25,230 bases of DNA from an uncultured Collinsella sp. (GTDB lineage: Bacteria; Actinomycetota; Coriobacteriia; Coriobacteriales; Coriobacteriaceae): positions 1 to 25,230 of the forward strand of contig USLT01000001.1 in assembly GCA_900555585.1 (NCBI GenBank), in the 5' to 3' direction. This document shows, piece after piece, positions 18,483-25,230 of this stretch; positions within the stretch are counted from its first letter, which is position 1, and each line of letters opens with the position of its first letter. Below the pieces are notes generated by a model. The model ran no database searches. It worked only from the letters and a program-made list of their open reading frames with translations, and had not been told where the DNA came from. The translations under genes were made by a program, and so were the position numbers.

Positions 18483-18513
18483 CCGCATCATGAACCTAAG
18501 AGGGGTGATGCGG
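18483..18513 (+). promoter_or_regulatory. Stem-loop holding the comEA ribosome-binding site
   Basis: CCGCATCA at 18483-18490 and TGATGCGG at 18506-18513 form a perfect 8-bp stem that ends 2 bases before the comEA ATG at 18516. The purine-rich AGAGGGG Shine-Dalgarno candidate lies in the loop around 18499-18505. Such a structure could limit comEA translation. No clear promoter was found between 18395 and 18483; TTGACA at 18393-18398 has no fitting -10. Confidence 0.45.
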
Positions 18514-18515
18514 AG

Positions 18516-19161
18516 ATGCAGCTTAATGAGGATGGAGCGCGAACCAAGCGGCTTCAAGTCGATGGGTCTCGATCTTGGATAGTCGCGATCATCATCGCCA
18601 TCCTTGCTGTTGCGGCGCTCGTTGCCGGCGGCCGACTTGGCACTAGCCAAATAGATGATTTCCACGTTGTGCAGAAGGAGGCGGCGTCAGGCTTCGGTGC
18701 TGTCGATCGTGACCCCGGTTTCCGAGGTCGTGGTCGACGTGAGCGGAGCCGTTCATCGTCCTGGCTTGTACCGTCTGGACGAGGGCGAGCGAATAGGTGA
18801 TGCAATCGAAGCCGCCGGCGGGATCACGCCCGAGGCCGTGCTCGATTCGATCAATCGGGCCGCAAAGCTCGTGGACGGCCAAAAGATCCATGTACCTTCA
18901 TCTGCCGAGACCACCGCGTCCTTGGCGAATGAAGGGGGAGTCCCCGGGGGCTCCACGCAGGAGACGGGAGCGCTTATAAGCATCAATTCCGCTGATGCCG
19001 AGCAGCTCGATGCCATCAAAGGGGTCGGTCCTTCCACCGCTGCGGCCATCGTCGAGGACCGTGAGGCCAACGGTCCCTTTGAGACGCTTGAAGACCTGAT
19101 GAGGGTGTCTGGAATCGGGGAGAAGAAGTTCGAGGCCCTGAAGGGACAGATTTGCCTGTGA
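18516..19161 (+). pseudogene. comEA: ComEA competence DNA-binding protein, reading frame broken once
   Basis: ComEA is a membrane-anchored receptor that binds double-stranded DNA for uptake. The N-terminal part is in the frame of ATG 18516: a short cytoplasmic stretch, then a single transmembrane segment (WIVAIIIAILAVAALVAGG) and a linker to about 18690. The rest is in the next frame: an SLBB/S-layer-like domain (SEVVVDVSGAVHRPGLYRL) followed by two helix-hairpin-helix motifs (INSADAEQLDAIKGVGPSTA and DLMRVSGIGEKKF). The first frame runs on to a stop at 18800, and the second is open only after a TAG at 18652-18654, so the shift must lie between. Removing one base near 18688-18691 would join the two in a natural way (QKEAAS to ASVLSIV). 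This may be a sequencing error, a real inactivation, or less likely programmed frameshifting. Confidence 0.85.
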
Positions 19162-21467
19162 GCTTCGAGACGGGTAGATCTGCACCGGTACGTCCGCTTT
19201 TGCCGAGGTCGGCGGTGGTTGCAGCAGCCCTATTCGGAACATTGATGGCTTGTGATTTCGCCTGGTTCATGCGAGCGAGGCCCTCGGGGTTCATGTTCTG
19301 CGTGCTCGCGGGCATCGGCGCCATCGTTGCCGCCGTCCTGTTCGTTCTGGGTCGTCAAATTCCCGATGAATGGAATTCGATAATCATGGTGGGGCGCATG
19401 GTGGCGACGGGGGCAATCATCGGGCTTGCGGCGTCGGCAGTATGGTCAGCTCGGCTCTATTCCGCTCTCGAGCGAGCGCCTGGCGTGTCCGGCGGTAACG
19501 CCGTCGTCTCTGTATCCGGTGATCCTCGGATGCGTTCGAACGGATATCTGTACGAGGGAAGGGTTTCGAGCCGTCGAAGCGGGCGATCGATACGGATGAT
19601 GGTTTCAAGTGAGGTTTTGCTCGACGATCGCATCGGCTACCGTTGCGCGGGGAGGTTCGAGCCGCTTCGGGATGACGACTACTCGCGCTCGTTGTTTCTA
19701 AAGGGGCATGCGGGGTCGTTTCGGGTCCTTTCGGTCACTGGAGAGGCGAGGGAGGAGGGGTTTTCTCCGATTCTGATCCTCAGAGCTAAGATGCTCGACT
19801 CCCTTGCTCCATCTCAATCCGATGCCCGCGCCCTGGTCTCCGGTGTCGTTTGCGGGAGGACCACCGAGCTGTCTGGTAGCGATGCGGAGCGGGTGTTCTC
19901 CGAGACCGGGCTCACTCATCTCGTCGCCGTATCCGGAAGTCATTTGGCTTGCATCGCGGGCTTCGTCGGTGCAATGCTTGATCGTCGGGGTTCCGCCGCC
20001 GGGCGAAGAGCTACCGTGCTGATCGGAGCCGTCTGCGCATATGTCGCTTTCACAGGGTTCGCCCCCTCAGCTATCAGGAGCGCGATCATGGTCGCCTGCT
20101 CGCTTGCGGCCAAGCTTCTCGGGAGACGACCCCACGGGTTGTCCGGGCTGTCCCTGGCCGTGTCCGCGATGCTGTTCTTCGATCCAGGGGTTGCCCATGA
20201 CCTGGGATTTCAGCTCTCTGCATCGAGCGTCCTTTTCATCAGTCTGTTCGGCTCGTATTTGAGCGAGCTCCTCGTTCGCCTTCGACTGCCCGCGATGCTT
20301 GCGGACGCGCTCGCGATGACGCTCGCGGCGCAATGGGCGACGCTCCCGCTTACGGTGCCGGTGTTTAAGTCCCTCTCGCTGGTCTCGCCGCTGGCAAATG
20401 TAGTCATTGGTCCCCTGATGACGCTTCTTATGGGATCAGGGTTCGTGCTCGCCCCGCTTGCTTCGCTTTCAAGCGCGGTCGCCTGGCTCGTCGCTCCATT
20501 GGAGTGGCTGGCGAGATTGGCGATCTTTCTCGCCGATGCGATGTCGCGCGTGCCTTTCGCGAGCGTTCTCATCGATGTTTCCGCGGCGGCTTGGTTCATC
20601 TTGTATGCGTTGGCGGCGGTGGTATACGTGCTGTGGCCCGACCCCAATCCGCGTCCCGTGATCCTGATCGCGCTTGCGGTCTCGATAGGCTGCTTTGTCC
20701 ATGTTGTCCGCTGGACACGTTTTGCGCCCTGCTCAGTGACTATTATGGATGTCGGGCAAGGCGATGCAATCTTGTTGCGCGATGGAAGCTCTGCGGTCCT
20801 CGTGGACGCGGGGGTCGACGAGGCGACGCGGACAGCCTTGGCGCGAAATAGCGTTTACGGTCTTGATGCCTTGGTGGTCTCGCATTGGGATAGGGACCAT
20901 TGGGGCGGGGTGACGTCCTTCGCTTCCGATATTCCCATCGGATCCGTCATCGTTGCAGACGGAGCAGCCGGTTCTGCGCCATCAGAGTTTGAGGCGGCTG
21001 TATCTGCTCCTGTAATAGAGCTGGGGCACGGCGATGCCTTTCGCTGCGGCTCGATCAAATGCAGGGTCGTCTGGCCTTCGGCGGAGGTGGCCGGGGAGGA
21101 GAACTCGGACTCGTTGTGCCTTCTTGCTGAGTTCGATTGCGAGAGCGGGCCGATTCGGATGCTCCTGACGGGAGATGCCGAGCATCGCGAGCTCCGGGAG
21201 TTCGCAGACGAAGTAGGCGATATCGATATACTGAAGCTCGGGCATCATGGATCTGCTGCATCCGTCGATAGCCCTTCTTTGGACACACTCGATCCGGAGG
21301 TGTCTGTCGCGAGCGCAGGCGCCGGCAACTCTTACGGGCATCCTACGGGAGAATGCATCGAGTACGTGGAATCCAGTGGATCGGAGTTCCTCTGCACGAT
21401 CGATCGCGGGGACATACGTATCGCACCGGATGCAAACGGCTTCTCAATCAGGACGCAGCGGCGGTGA
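19158..21467 (+). CDS. comEC: ComEC/Rec2-family DNA uptake channel
   Basis: ComEC forms the membrane channel for single-stranded DNA uptake in competence. The 769-residue product starts with two hydrophobic segments and a DUF4131-like OB-fold region (about 85-200). A Competence domain follows with many membrane helices and the signature THLVAVSGSHL near 252-262. The C-terminal metallo-beta-lactamase-like domain shows SHWDRDHWGG near 574-583, LTGDAE near 670 and LGHHGS near 694. The metal motif HxDxDH is intact, so nuclease activity is possible. GTG 19158 overlaps the comEA stop by 4 bases, which supports coupling; TTG 19152 is an alternative start. This intact gene directly downstream of the frame-broken comEA is notable. 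Confidence 0.94.
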   Translation: MSFETGRSAPVRPLLPRSAVVAAALFGTLMACDFAWFMRARPSGFMFCVLAGIGAIVAAVLFVLGRQIPDEWNSIIMVGRMVATGAIIGLAASAVWSARLYSALERAPGVSGGNAVVSVSGDPRMRSNGYLYEGRVSSRRSGRSIRMMVSSEVLLDDRIGYRCAGRFEPLRDDDYSRSLFLKGHAGSFRVLSVTGEAREEGFSPILILRAKMLDSLAPSQSDARALVSGVVCGRTTELSGSDAERVFSETGLTHLVAVSGSHLACIAGFVGAMLDRRGSAAGRRATVLIGAVCAYVAFTGFAPSAIRSAIMVACSLAAKLLGRRPHGLSGLSLAVSAMLFFDPGVAHDLGFQLSASSVLFISLFGSYLSELLVRLRLPAMLADALAMTLAAQWATLPLTVPVFKSLSLVSPLANVVIGPLMTLLMGSGFVLAPLASLSSAVAWLVAPLEWLARLAIFLADAMSRVPFASVLIDVSAAAWFILYALAAVVYVLWPDPNPRPVILIALAVSIGCFVHVVRWTRFAPCSVTIMDVGQGDAILLRDGSSAVLVDAGVDEATRTALARNSVYGLDALVVSHWDRDHWGGVTSFASDIPIGSVIVADGAAGSAPSEFEAAVSAPVIELGHGDAFRCGSIKCRVVWPSAEVAGEENSDSLCLLAEFDCESGPIRMLLTGDAEHRELREFADEVGDIDILKLGHHGSAASVDSPSLDTLDPEVSVASAGAGNSYGHPTGECIEYVESSGSEFLCTIDRGDIRIAPDANGFSIRTQRR

Positions 21468-21512
21468 GGGTAGAATGGGTTGGTCAATCAGGTTGATTTG
21501 AAAGGGTCTTGG

Positions 21513-22469
21513 ATGTCGCAGCAACAGCTCTTGCCCGCATATCTCGTCGTCGGCGCCGATGAGTACCGTCGCTCGCGGATCGTCAAGAGGATGCGCGCGC
21601 GTCTTGAGCGCAGCGGCATGCTCGATTTCAACCTAGATGAACGCGATATGACCAAGGCTCCCCAGGTGGACGATATCGTGGCCTCGCTCAACACGCTCCC
21701 CATGGGCGCGGAGTTCCGACTCGTCATCCTCGAGGGATGCGATAGGCTCTCCAAGGACGTCAGCGAGCCGTTGATCGAATACTTGAGCAATCCTTCGCCG
21801 ACCACGGTGTGCATGGTCGTCGCCGAGCGCCTCGCGAAGAACACCCGATTGTACAAGGCGTTCTCCAAGATCGGACCAGGAGCCATTCTGGACTGTTCGC
21901 CGATCAAATCTCGCGAGCTTCCGAAACACGTCGTCGATCTTGCCGGGAAGTATGGCGGGAGCATGACGTTCGATGCGGCCGAGGAGTTCGCCTCACGCGT
22001 GGGCGACAGTATGCGCCTTATCGATTCCGAGCTTCGAAAGCTACTCGATCTCGTTCCCGAGGGCAAGATCTCTCTTAAGGATGTCGAACGGCATATCGCC
22101 CGTACGGCCGAGGTCAAGCCGTGGGGGTTGATCGATGCGATCTCGGCTCGGGATGCCTTGCGGTCGTTCCAGCTTCTGGCGATCCAGCCTAAGGGTACCG
22201 AGGTTTGGATACACTCGCTCATCGTGGCGCGCCTCCGCGAGCTCATCGTCGCGAAGGTCTTGGATTCCCGGGGGCAAGCGGGGGGCCTAGCGGCGCGACT
22301 CGGGATGCAAGGTTGGCAGGTCCGCAACCATGTGCGCTGGGCGCGGGCGTTCAGTATGGACGAATTGCTCGAGGCTCTCGATGCGGCAGTCGAAACCGAG
22401 CTTGCATTGAAGGGTTCTCGCGACTCGGACGTCGCCCTCAGGATGCTTATCGCATCGATCGTCAGATAG
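21513..22469 (+). CDS. holA: DNA polymerase III delta subunit
   Basis: HolA is the clamp-loader subunit that opens the sliding clamp. The 318-residue product starts with the strand and helix YLVVGADEYRRSRIVKRM, typical of the delta N-terminal domain. It continues with a AAA+-like fold lacking a P-loop (LVILEGCDRLSKDV and MVVAERLAKNTRLYKAF) and an all-helical C-terminal domain. The family match is by overall pattern, as delta is weakly conserved. The ATG at 21513 is chosen for AAAGGG at 21501-21506 (6-base spacing); an in-frame TTG at 21480 is less likely. The comEC-holA-rpsT neighbourhood is common in Gram-positive bacteria, which supports the call. A GC-rich 7-bp inverted repeat without a T-run lies at 22480-22511 after its stop. 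Confidence 0.92.
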   Translation: MSQQQLLPAYLVVGADEYRRSRIVKRMRARLERSGMLDFNLDERDMTKAPQVDDIVASLNTLPMGAEFRLVILEGCDRLSKDVSEPLIEYLSNPSPTTVCMVVAERLAKNTRLYKAFSKIGPGAILDCSPIKSRELPKHVVDLAGKYGGSMTFDAAEEFASRVGDSMRLIDSELRKLLDLVPEGKISLKDVERHIARTAEVKPWGLIDAISARDALRSFQLLAIQPKGTEVWIHSLIVARLRELIVAKVLDSRGQAGGLAARLGMQGWQVRNHVRWARAFSMDELLEALDAAVETELALKGSRDSDVALRMLIASIVR

Positions 22470-22538
22470 CGTTCCGATGCCGGGCGGCCGCATGCCCATT
22501 TCCGCGCCCGGAGGGTCCCGATAGAATTCCTCGGCATG

Positions 22539-22570
22539 AAAAACGACCCGATGCAGAAGCATCGGGTCGT
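22539..22570 (-). terminator. Intrinsic terminator of rpsT
   Basis: Read on the minus strand, ACGACCCGATGC pairs perfectly with GCATCGGGTCGT around a TTCT loop (12 bp, arms at 22543-22554 and 22559-22570). A five-T run follows (As at 22539-22543 on the plus strand, the last of them shared with the stem). On the plus strand there is no T-run, so it serves only rpsT and not the convergent holA. Confidence 0.93.
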
Positions 22571-22596
22571 TGGCGAATCGCTTGTGCAACCTCGCG

Positions 22597-22860
22597 TTAA
22601 GCGAGGGTGTTGACCAGCTTCTGGACGCCGGACTTGCGGTTGGCGGCCTGGTTCTTGTGGATGACGCCCTTGGCGACGGCCTTGTCGAGCGCGCGGTAGA
22701 CGCGGGTGGCGGCGGCAGCGGCCTCGGCCTTGTCGCCAGCCTCGACGGCGGTGTGAACATGCTTCACGAGGGTCTTGAGCTCGGAGCGGATCGCCTTGTT
22801 GCGGACGCGAGCGATCTCATTGGTGCGGATGCGCTTCTTCTGAGACTTGATGTTTGCCAC
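22597..22860 (-). CDS. rpsT: 30S ribosomal protein S20
   Basis: S20 binds 16S rRNA early in 30S assembly. The 87-residue product begins MANIKSQKKRIRTNE and is highly basic and helical. The ending includes KGVIHKNQAANRKSG, the family's conserved C-terminal segment. The start is GTG at 22860 (minus strand), with AGGA at 22873-22870 upstream (9-base spacing). A non-ATG start for S20 is also known in other bacteria, where it limits translation. It is convergent with holA and divergent from lepA, with its own promoter and terminator. Confidence 0.96.
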   Translation of the reverse strand: MANIKSQKKRIRTNEIARVRNKAIRSELKTLVKHVHTAVEAGDKAEAAAAATRVYRALDKAVAKGVIHKNQAANRKSGVQKLVNTLA

Positions 22861-22916
22861 TGGTGGTTTTCCTTTCGAATTCTAAAAAAGCCTACTATCC
22901 GGCCTCTGAGACACGG

Positions 22917-22945
22917 TTGAGGTCATACAGACAAGGAAGTATAGC
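22917..22945 (+). promoter_or_regulatory. Probable lepA promoter
   Basis: TTGAGG (22917-22922) and TATAGC (22940-22945) are separated by 17 bases on the plus strand. Transcription would start near 22952, about 105 bases before the lepA ATG. It overlaps the rpsT promoter on the opposite strand. Confidence 0.5.
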
Positions 22946-22966
22946 ACTCGCATACCCTCGTGAGAA
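22938..22966 (-). promoter_or_regulatory. Probable rpsT promoter
   Basis: On the minus strand TTCTCA (22961-22966) and TATACT (22938-22943) are 17 bases apart, with four and five matches to the -35 and -10 consensus. The leader to the GTG would be about 70 bases. The -10 overlaps the -10 of the proposed lepA promoter on the other strand. Confidence 0.55.
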
Positions 22967-23058
22967 GGGCGTTCGCTATGGATTAGGCGTGAATCTACGC
23001 AGTTTGTGCACGTTTGGACCCTCGCGCGACCCCAGGAGCATGGGGTGTGATAGCCCAC

Positions 23059-24876
23059 ATGAATACTATAGACACCTCACACATCAGGAACTTCTCCATC
23101 ATCGCCCACATCGACCACGGCAAGTCGACGATCTCCGATAGGATCCTCGAACTTACTCGTACGGTCGAGGAGCGGGATATGGAGTCGCAGCTCCTCGACA
23201 CGATGGACATCGAGCGTGAGCGCGGCATCACGATCAAGAGCAATGCTGTTCGCGTCATGTACGATGCCGACGACGGTCAGACCTACCAGTTCAACCTCAT
23301 TGACACGCCCGGGCACGTCGACTTCACCTACGAGGTCAGCCGTAGCCTCGCCGCCTGCGAGGGCGCGGTTCTCGTCGTGGACGCGACGCAGGGCGTCGAG
23401 GCCCAGACCGTGTCCAACGCCAGCCTCGCGATGAACGCGGATCTGGATATCGTGCCGGCTATCAACAAGATCGACCTGCCTTCGGCGCACCCCGAGGAGG
23501 TCAAGGTCGAGATCGAGGACGAGCTCGCCGTTCCCGCCGACGATGCCGTGTGCGTCTCGGGCAAGACCGGTGAGGGCATCCATGATCTCCTCGAGGCGAT
23601 CGTCTTTCTCGTCTCGCCGCCGACTGGCGATTCCGAAGCGCCCCTGAAGGCCCTCATCCTCGACTCGTATTTCGACGAGTACCGCGGCGTGGTCGCCACG
23701 GTCCGCGTCTTCGACGGCTCAATCAAGAAGGGCCAGACGCTTCGCATGATGCAGGGTGGCGAGGATTTCCTCGTCGATGGAGTCGGCGTCAAGCGCCCGG
23801 CCGAGACCCCTGTCGACCAGATCGGCGTCGGCGAGGTCGGTTTCGTCGTGACCGGGCTCAAAAACCCCGAGGCCGTACACGTGGGCGATACGCTCACCGC
23901 GTGCGACCGCCCCTGTGACGCGCCCCTTTCGGGCTACCGCGAGGCTAAGCCGATGGTCTACACGGGTATCTTCCCGATCGATAACAAGGATTACGAGAAC
24001 CTTCGGGACGCTTTGGAGAAGCTCCACGTCAACGATCCCTCGCTCACATGGAGCCCCGAGACCTCGGTGGCTCTGGGCTTCGGTTTCCGTGTCGGATTCC
24101 TCGGCCTACTTCATATGGAAGTCGTCAAGGAGCGCTTGGAGCGCGAGTTTAATATTGATCTGATTATGACAGCACCTTCTGTTATCTATAAGGTCAATAT
24201 GACAGATGGTGCCTCGCTTGATGTGTCCAATCCGAGCGAGTTTCCGGAGCCAACCAAGATTGAGTCAATCGAGGAGCCTTATGTTAAAGCTCAAATCATG
24301 GTTCCTCAAGAATATGTTGGTGCGGTTATGGAGTTGGCACAACGTAAACGTGGTGATTTTGAAACCATGGAATACATTGATGATAATCGTGTGAATGTTA
24401 TCTATCAGATTCCACTTGCCGAAATCGTCTTTGATTTCTTTGATAAATTGAAATCATCAACACGTGGTTATGCAAGCTTTGACTATGAATTGTCAGAATA
24501 CCGCCGTTCACAATTGGTGAAAATGGATATTCTCCTTAATGGTGACAAGGTCGATGCCCTTAGCTTCATCGTTCACAAGGAATTTGCCTACGAGCGTGGA
24601 AAACTTATCGTTGATAAGCTTAAGAAAATCATTCCACGTCAACAATTCGAAGTGCCAATCCAAGCGGCTATCGGTCAAAAAATTGTTGCCCGTACAGATA
24701 TCAAAGCCCTTCGTAAAAACGTCTTGGCTAAGTGTTACGGTGGTGACGTTTCACGTAAACGTAAACTCCTCGAAAAACAAAAAGCCGGTAAGAAACGTAT
24801 GAAAGCCATCGGTTCGGTTGAAGTACCACAAGAAGCCTTCTTGTCAGTACTTTCAATGGACGAAGATGAGAAATAA
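23059..24876 (+). CDS. lepA: Elongation factor 4 (LepA), hybrid of two genera
   Basis: LepA/EF4 is a ribosome-binding GTPase related to EF-G. The product of 605 residues is full length and in frame. The G domain shows AHIDHGKST at 16-24, DTPGH near the next motif and NKID. Domain II and the EF-G-like domain follow, then the LepA-specific C-terminal domain with the conserved end of the family. ATG 23059 is the likely start (GGGGTG at 23042-23047); GTG 23047 with AGGAG at 23034-23038 is a real alternative. Residues 1 to about 362 are encoded by GC-ending codons like the rest of the window. The remainder is encoded by AT-ending codons and reads as streptococcal LepA. The protein may be functional in principle because the joint falls in a conserved segment, but the hybrid is more probably an assembly artefact. 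Confidence 0.93.
   Translation: MNTIDTSHIRNFSIIAHIDHGKSTISDRILELTRTVEERDMESQLLDTMDIERERGITIKSNAVRVMYDADDGQTYQFNLIDTPGHVDFTYEVSRSLAACEGAVLVVDATQGVEAQTVSNASLAMNADLDIVPAINKIDLPSAHPEEVKVEIEDELAVPADDAVCVSGKTGEGIHDLLEAIVFLVSPPTGDSEAPLKALILDSYFDEYRGVVATVRVFDGSIKKGQTLRMMQGGEDFLVDGVGVKRPAETPVDQIGVGEVGFVVTGLKNPEAVHVGDTLTACDRPCDAPLSGYREAKPMVYTGIFPIDNKDYENLRDALEKLHVNDPSLTWSPETSVALGFGFRVGFLGLLHMEVVKERLEREFNIDLIMTAPSVIYKVNMTDGASLDVSNPSEFPEPTKIESIEEPYVKAQIMVPQEYVGAVMELAQRKRGDFETMEYIDDNRVNVIYQIPLAEIVFDFFDKLKSSTRGYASFDYELSEYRRSQLVKMDILLNGDKVDALSFIVHKEFAYERGKLIVDKLKKIIPRQQFEVPIQAAIGQKIVARTDIKALRKNVLAKCYGGDVSRKRKLLEKQKAGKKRMKAIGSVEVPQEAFLSVLSMDEDEK
24121..24280 (+). other. Composition break inside lepA (chimera joint)
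   Basis: Codons are GC-ending up to the GAG at 24145-24147. Then TTT AAT ATT GAT at 24148-24159 begins a mixed stretch to about 24280, and beyond that nearly all codons end in A or T. The joint lies in or near the conserved segment [17 protein letters not shown], where LepA DNA is similar between bacteria. The exact base cannot be fixed by eye. Confidence 0.85.
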
Positions 24877-24880
24877 GAGT

Positions 24881-24912
24881 AATAGTCAGAATGTGATGTT
24901 CTGGCTATTTTT
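24881..24912 (+). terminator. Intrinsic terminator after lepA, low-GC type
   Basis: AATAGTCAGAA at 24881-24891 pairs with TTCTGGCTATT at 24899-24909 (11 bp, one T-G wobble) around a 7-base loop, followed by TTTTT. It is A/T-rich, unlike the GC-rich stems elsewhere in the window, in keeping with a streptococcal origin of this end. Confidence 0.88.
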
Positions 24913-24923
24913 GTAAAAAAGTT

Positions 24924-25230
24924 ATGATAAAGAAGATTTTAAGATTTCCCTTCTCGAAGCGTGGAAGGATTTATACTGCGACTTTACTCACACTTTTCTT
25001 TTTAGGAAATGCTTATGTCAAACATAAATTTCATGAAAAAGCTGTAGAGGAATTACAGACTGCTCTAAAAGCGGATAAGGTAACTGACAATGAGATTTTC
25101 GGTAGTCGCCATCAGTATGTTGCTATTAGTCAGGAAGAACCCACTTACTATAATTCTGAAGATAACGTAGCGACTGAGTTGATTGGTAGAAACCATTTTG
25201 TTCGCTATTACGATACCATGAGTAGTCTGC
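24924..25230 (+). CDS. Unrecognised membrane-anchored protein, 3'-truncated by the window edge
   Basis: A frame opening with ATG at 24924 stays open to the end of the window (102 full codons). I do not recognise the family. The first 15 residues are basic (MIKKILRFPFSKRGR). One hydrophobic segment follows at about 16-32 (IYTATLLTLFFLGNAYV), then a hydrophilic region presumably outside the membrane. This looks like a signal anchor or signal peptide. There is no lipobox cysteine. Only a weak A-rich Shine-Dalgarno precedes the start. The codons are AT-ending as in the second half of lepA, so it belongs to the streptococcal-like end of the sequence. Confidence 0.7.
   Translation, partial: MIKKILRFPFSKRGRIYTATLLTLFFLGNAYVKHKFHEKAVEELQTALKADKVTDNEIFGSRHQYVAISQEEPTYYNSEDNVATELIGRNHFVRYYDTMSSL

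Noticed and set aside
22570..22920. Plus-strand open frame across rpsT
   Set aside because: The minus strand encodes an unmistakable S20 with promoter and terminator; the plus-strand frame is repetitive G/L/V/D sequence.
23040..23042. ATG right after AGGAG upstream of lepA
   Set aside because: It is out of frame with lepA; the AGGAG may instead serve the in-frame GTG at 23047.

Overview
The window is a high-GC, gene-dense bacterial chromosome segment up to about 24.15 kb. It then switches abruptly to low-GC sequence. The first part looks actinobacterial: it has a mycobacterial-type integration host factor (mIHF) in the mihF-gmk-rpoZ order, strongly GC-ending codons, GTG/TTG starts and 4-base gene overlaps. 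From gene content and protein style I would place it in the Coriobacteriia (Collinsella-like); that genus-level placement is inference. From about 24.15 kb onward the codons become AT-ending and the protein is streptococcal in style (S. salivarius/thermophilus-like). The window is therefore chimeric, either by assembly or by recombination, with the joint inside lepA.

Layout. (1) 1-6988: a tightly packed translation/replication operon, infB (5' end missing)-rbfA-nrnA-like DHH phosphoesterase-truB-ribF-dnaG, with overlaps or very short gaps between genes. (2) 7070-8556: rpoD (primary sigma factor) with its own extended -10 promoter and a strong GNRA-looped terminator. (3) 8672-8890, minus strand: a single tRNA-Asn(GTT) with a good promoter, an A/T-rich upstream element and a terminator. 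(4) 9123-10205: a lone SGNH/GDSL hydrolase gene with a Cys-rich tail and its own terminator. (5) 10233-15723: the pyrimidine operon pyrR-pyrB-pyrC-pyrK-pyrD-pyrF, preceded by a leader in which I can draw all three structures of PyrR attenuation (PyrR-binding loop, antiterminator, terminator). (6) 15809-18394: mihF-gmk-rpoZ-thiI, ending in a terminator. (7) 18483-22469: comEA (split by an apparent single-base frameshift), comEC and holA. (8) 22539-22860: rpsT on the minus strand, convergent with holA and divergent from lepA. (9) 23059-24876: a hybrid lepA. (10) 24881-25230: a low-GC terminator and the start of an unrecognised membrane-anchored protein gene.

How the genes fit together: IF2, RbfA, TruB, EF4, S20 and ThiI serve ribosome assembly, tRNA modification and translation. 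DnaG, HolA and mIHF serve replication and chromosome structure. Sigma factor and omega are RNA polymerase subunits. The pyr genes make UMP, Gmk feeds GTP synthesis, and ComEA/ComEC take up DNA.

I did not find a convincing undescribed biological system. This is mostly conserved housekeeping sequence. The items most worth a second look are the lepA chimera, the comEA frameshift, the pyr attenuator, the orphan SGNH hydrolase, and several stem-loops or dyads without an assigned role.
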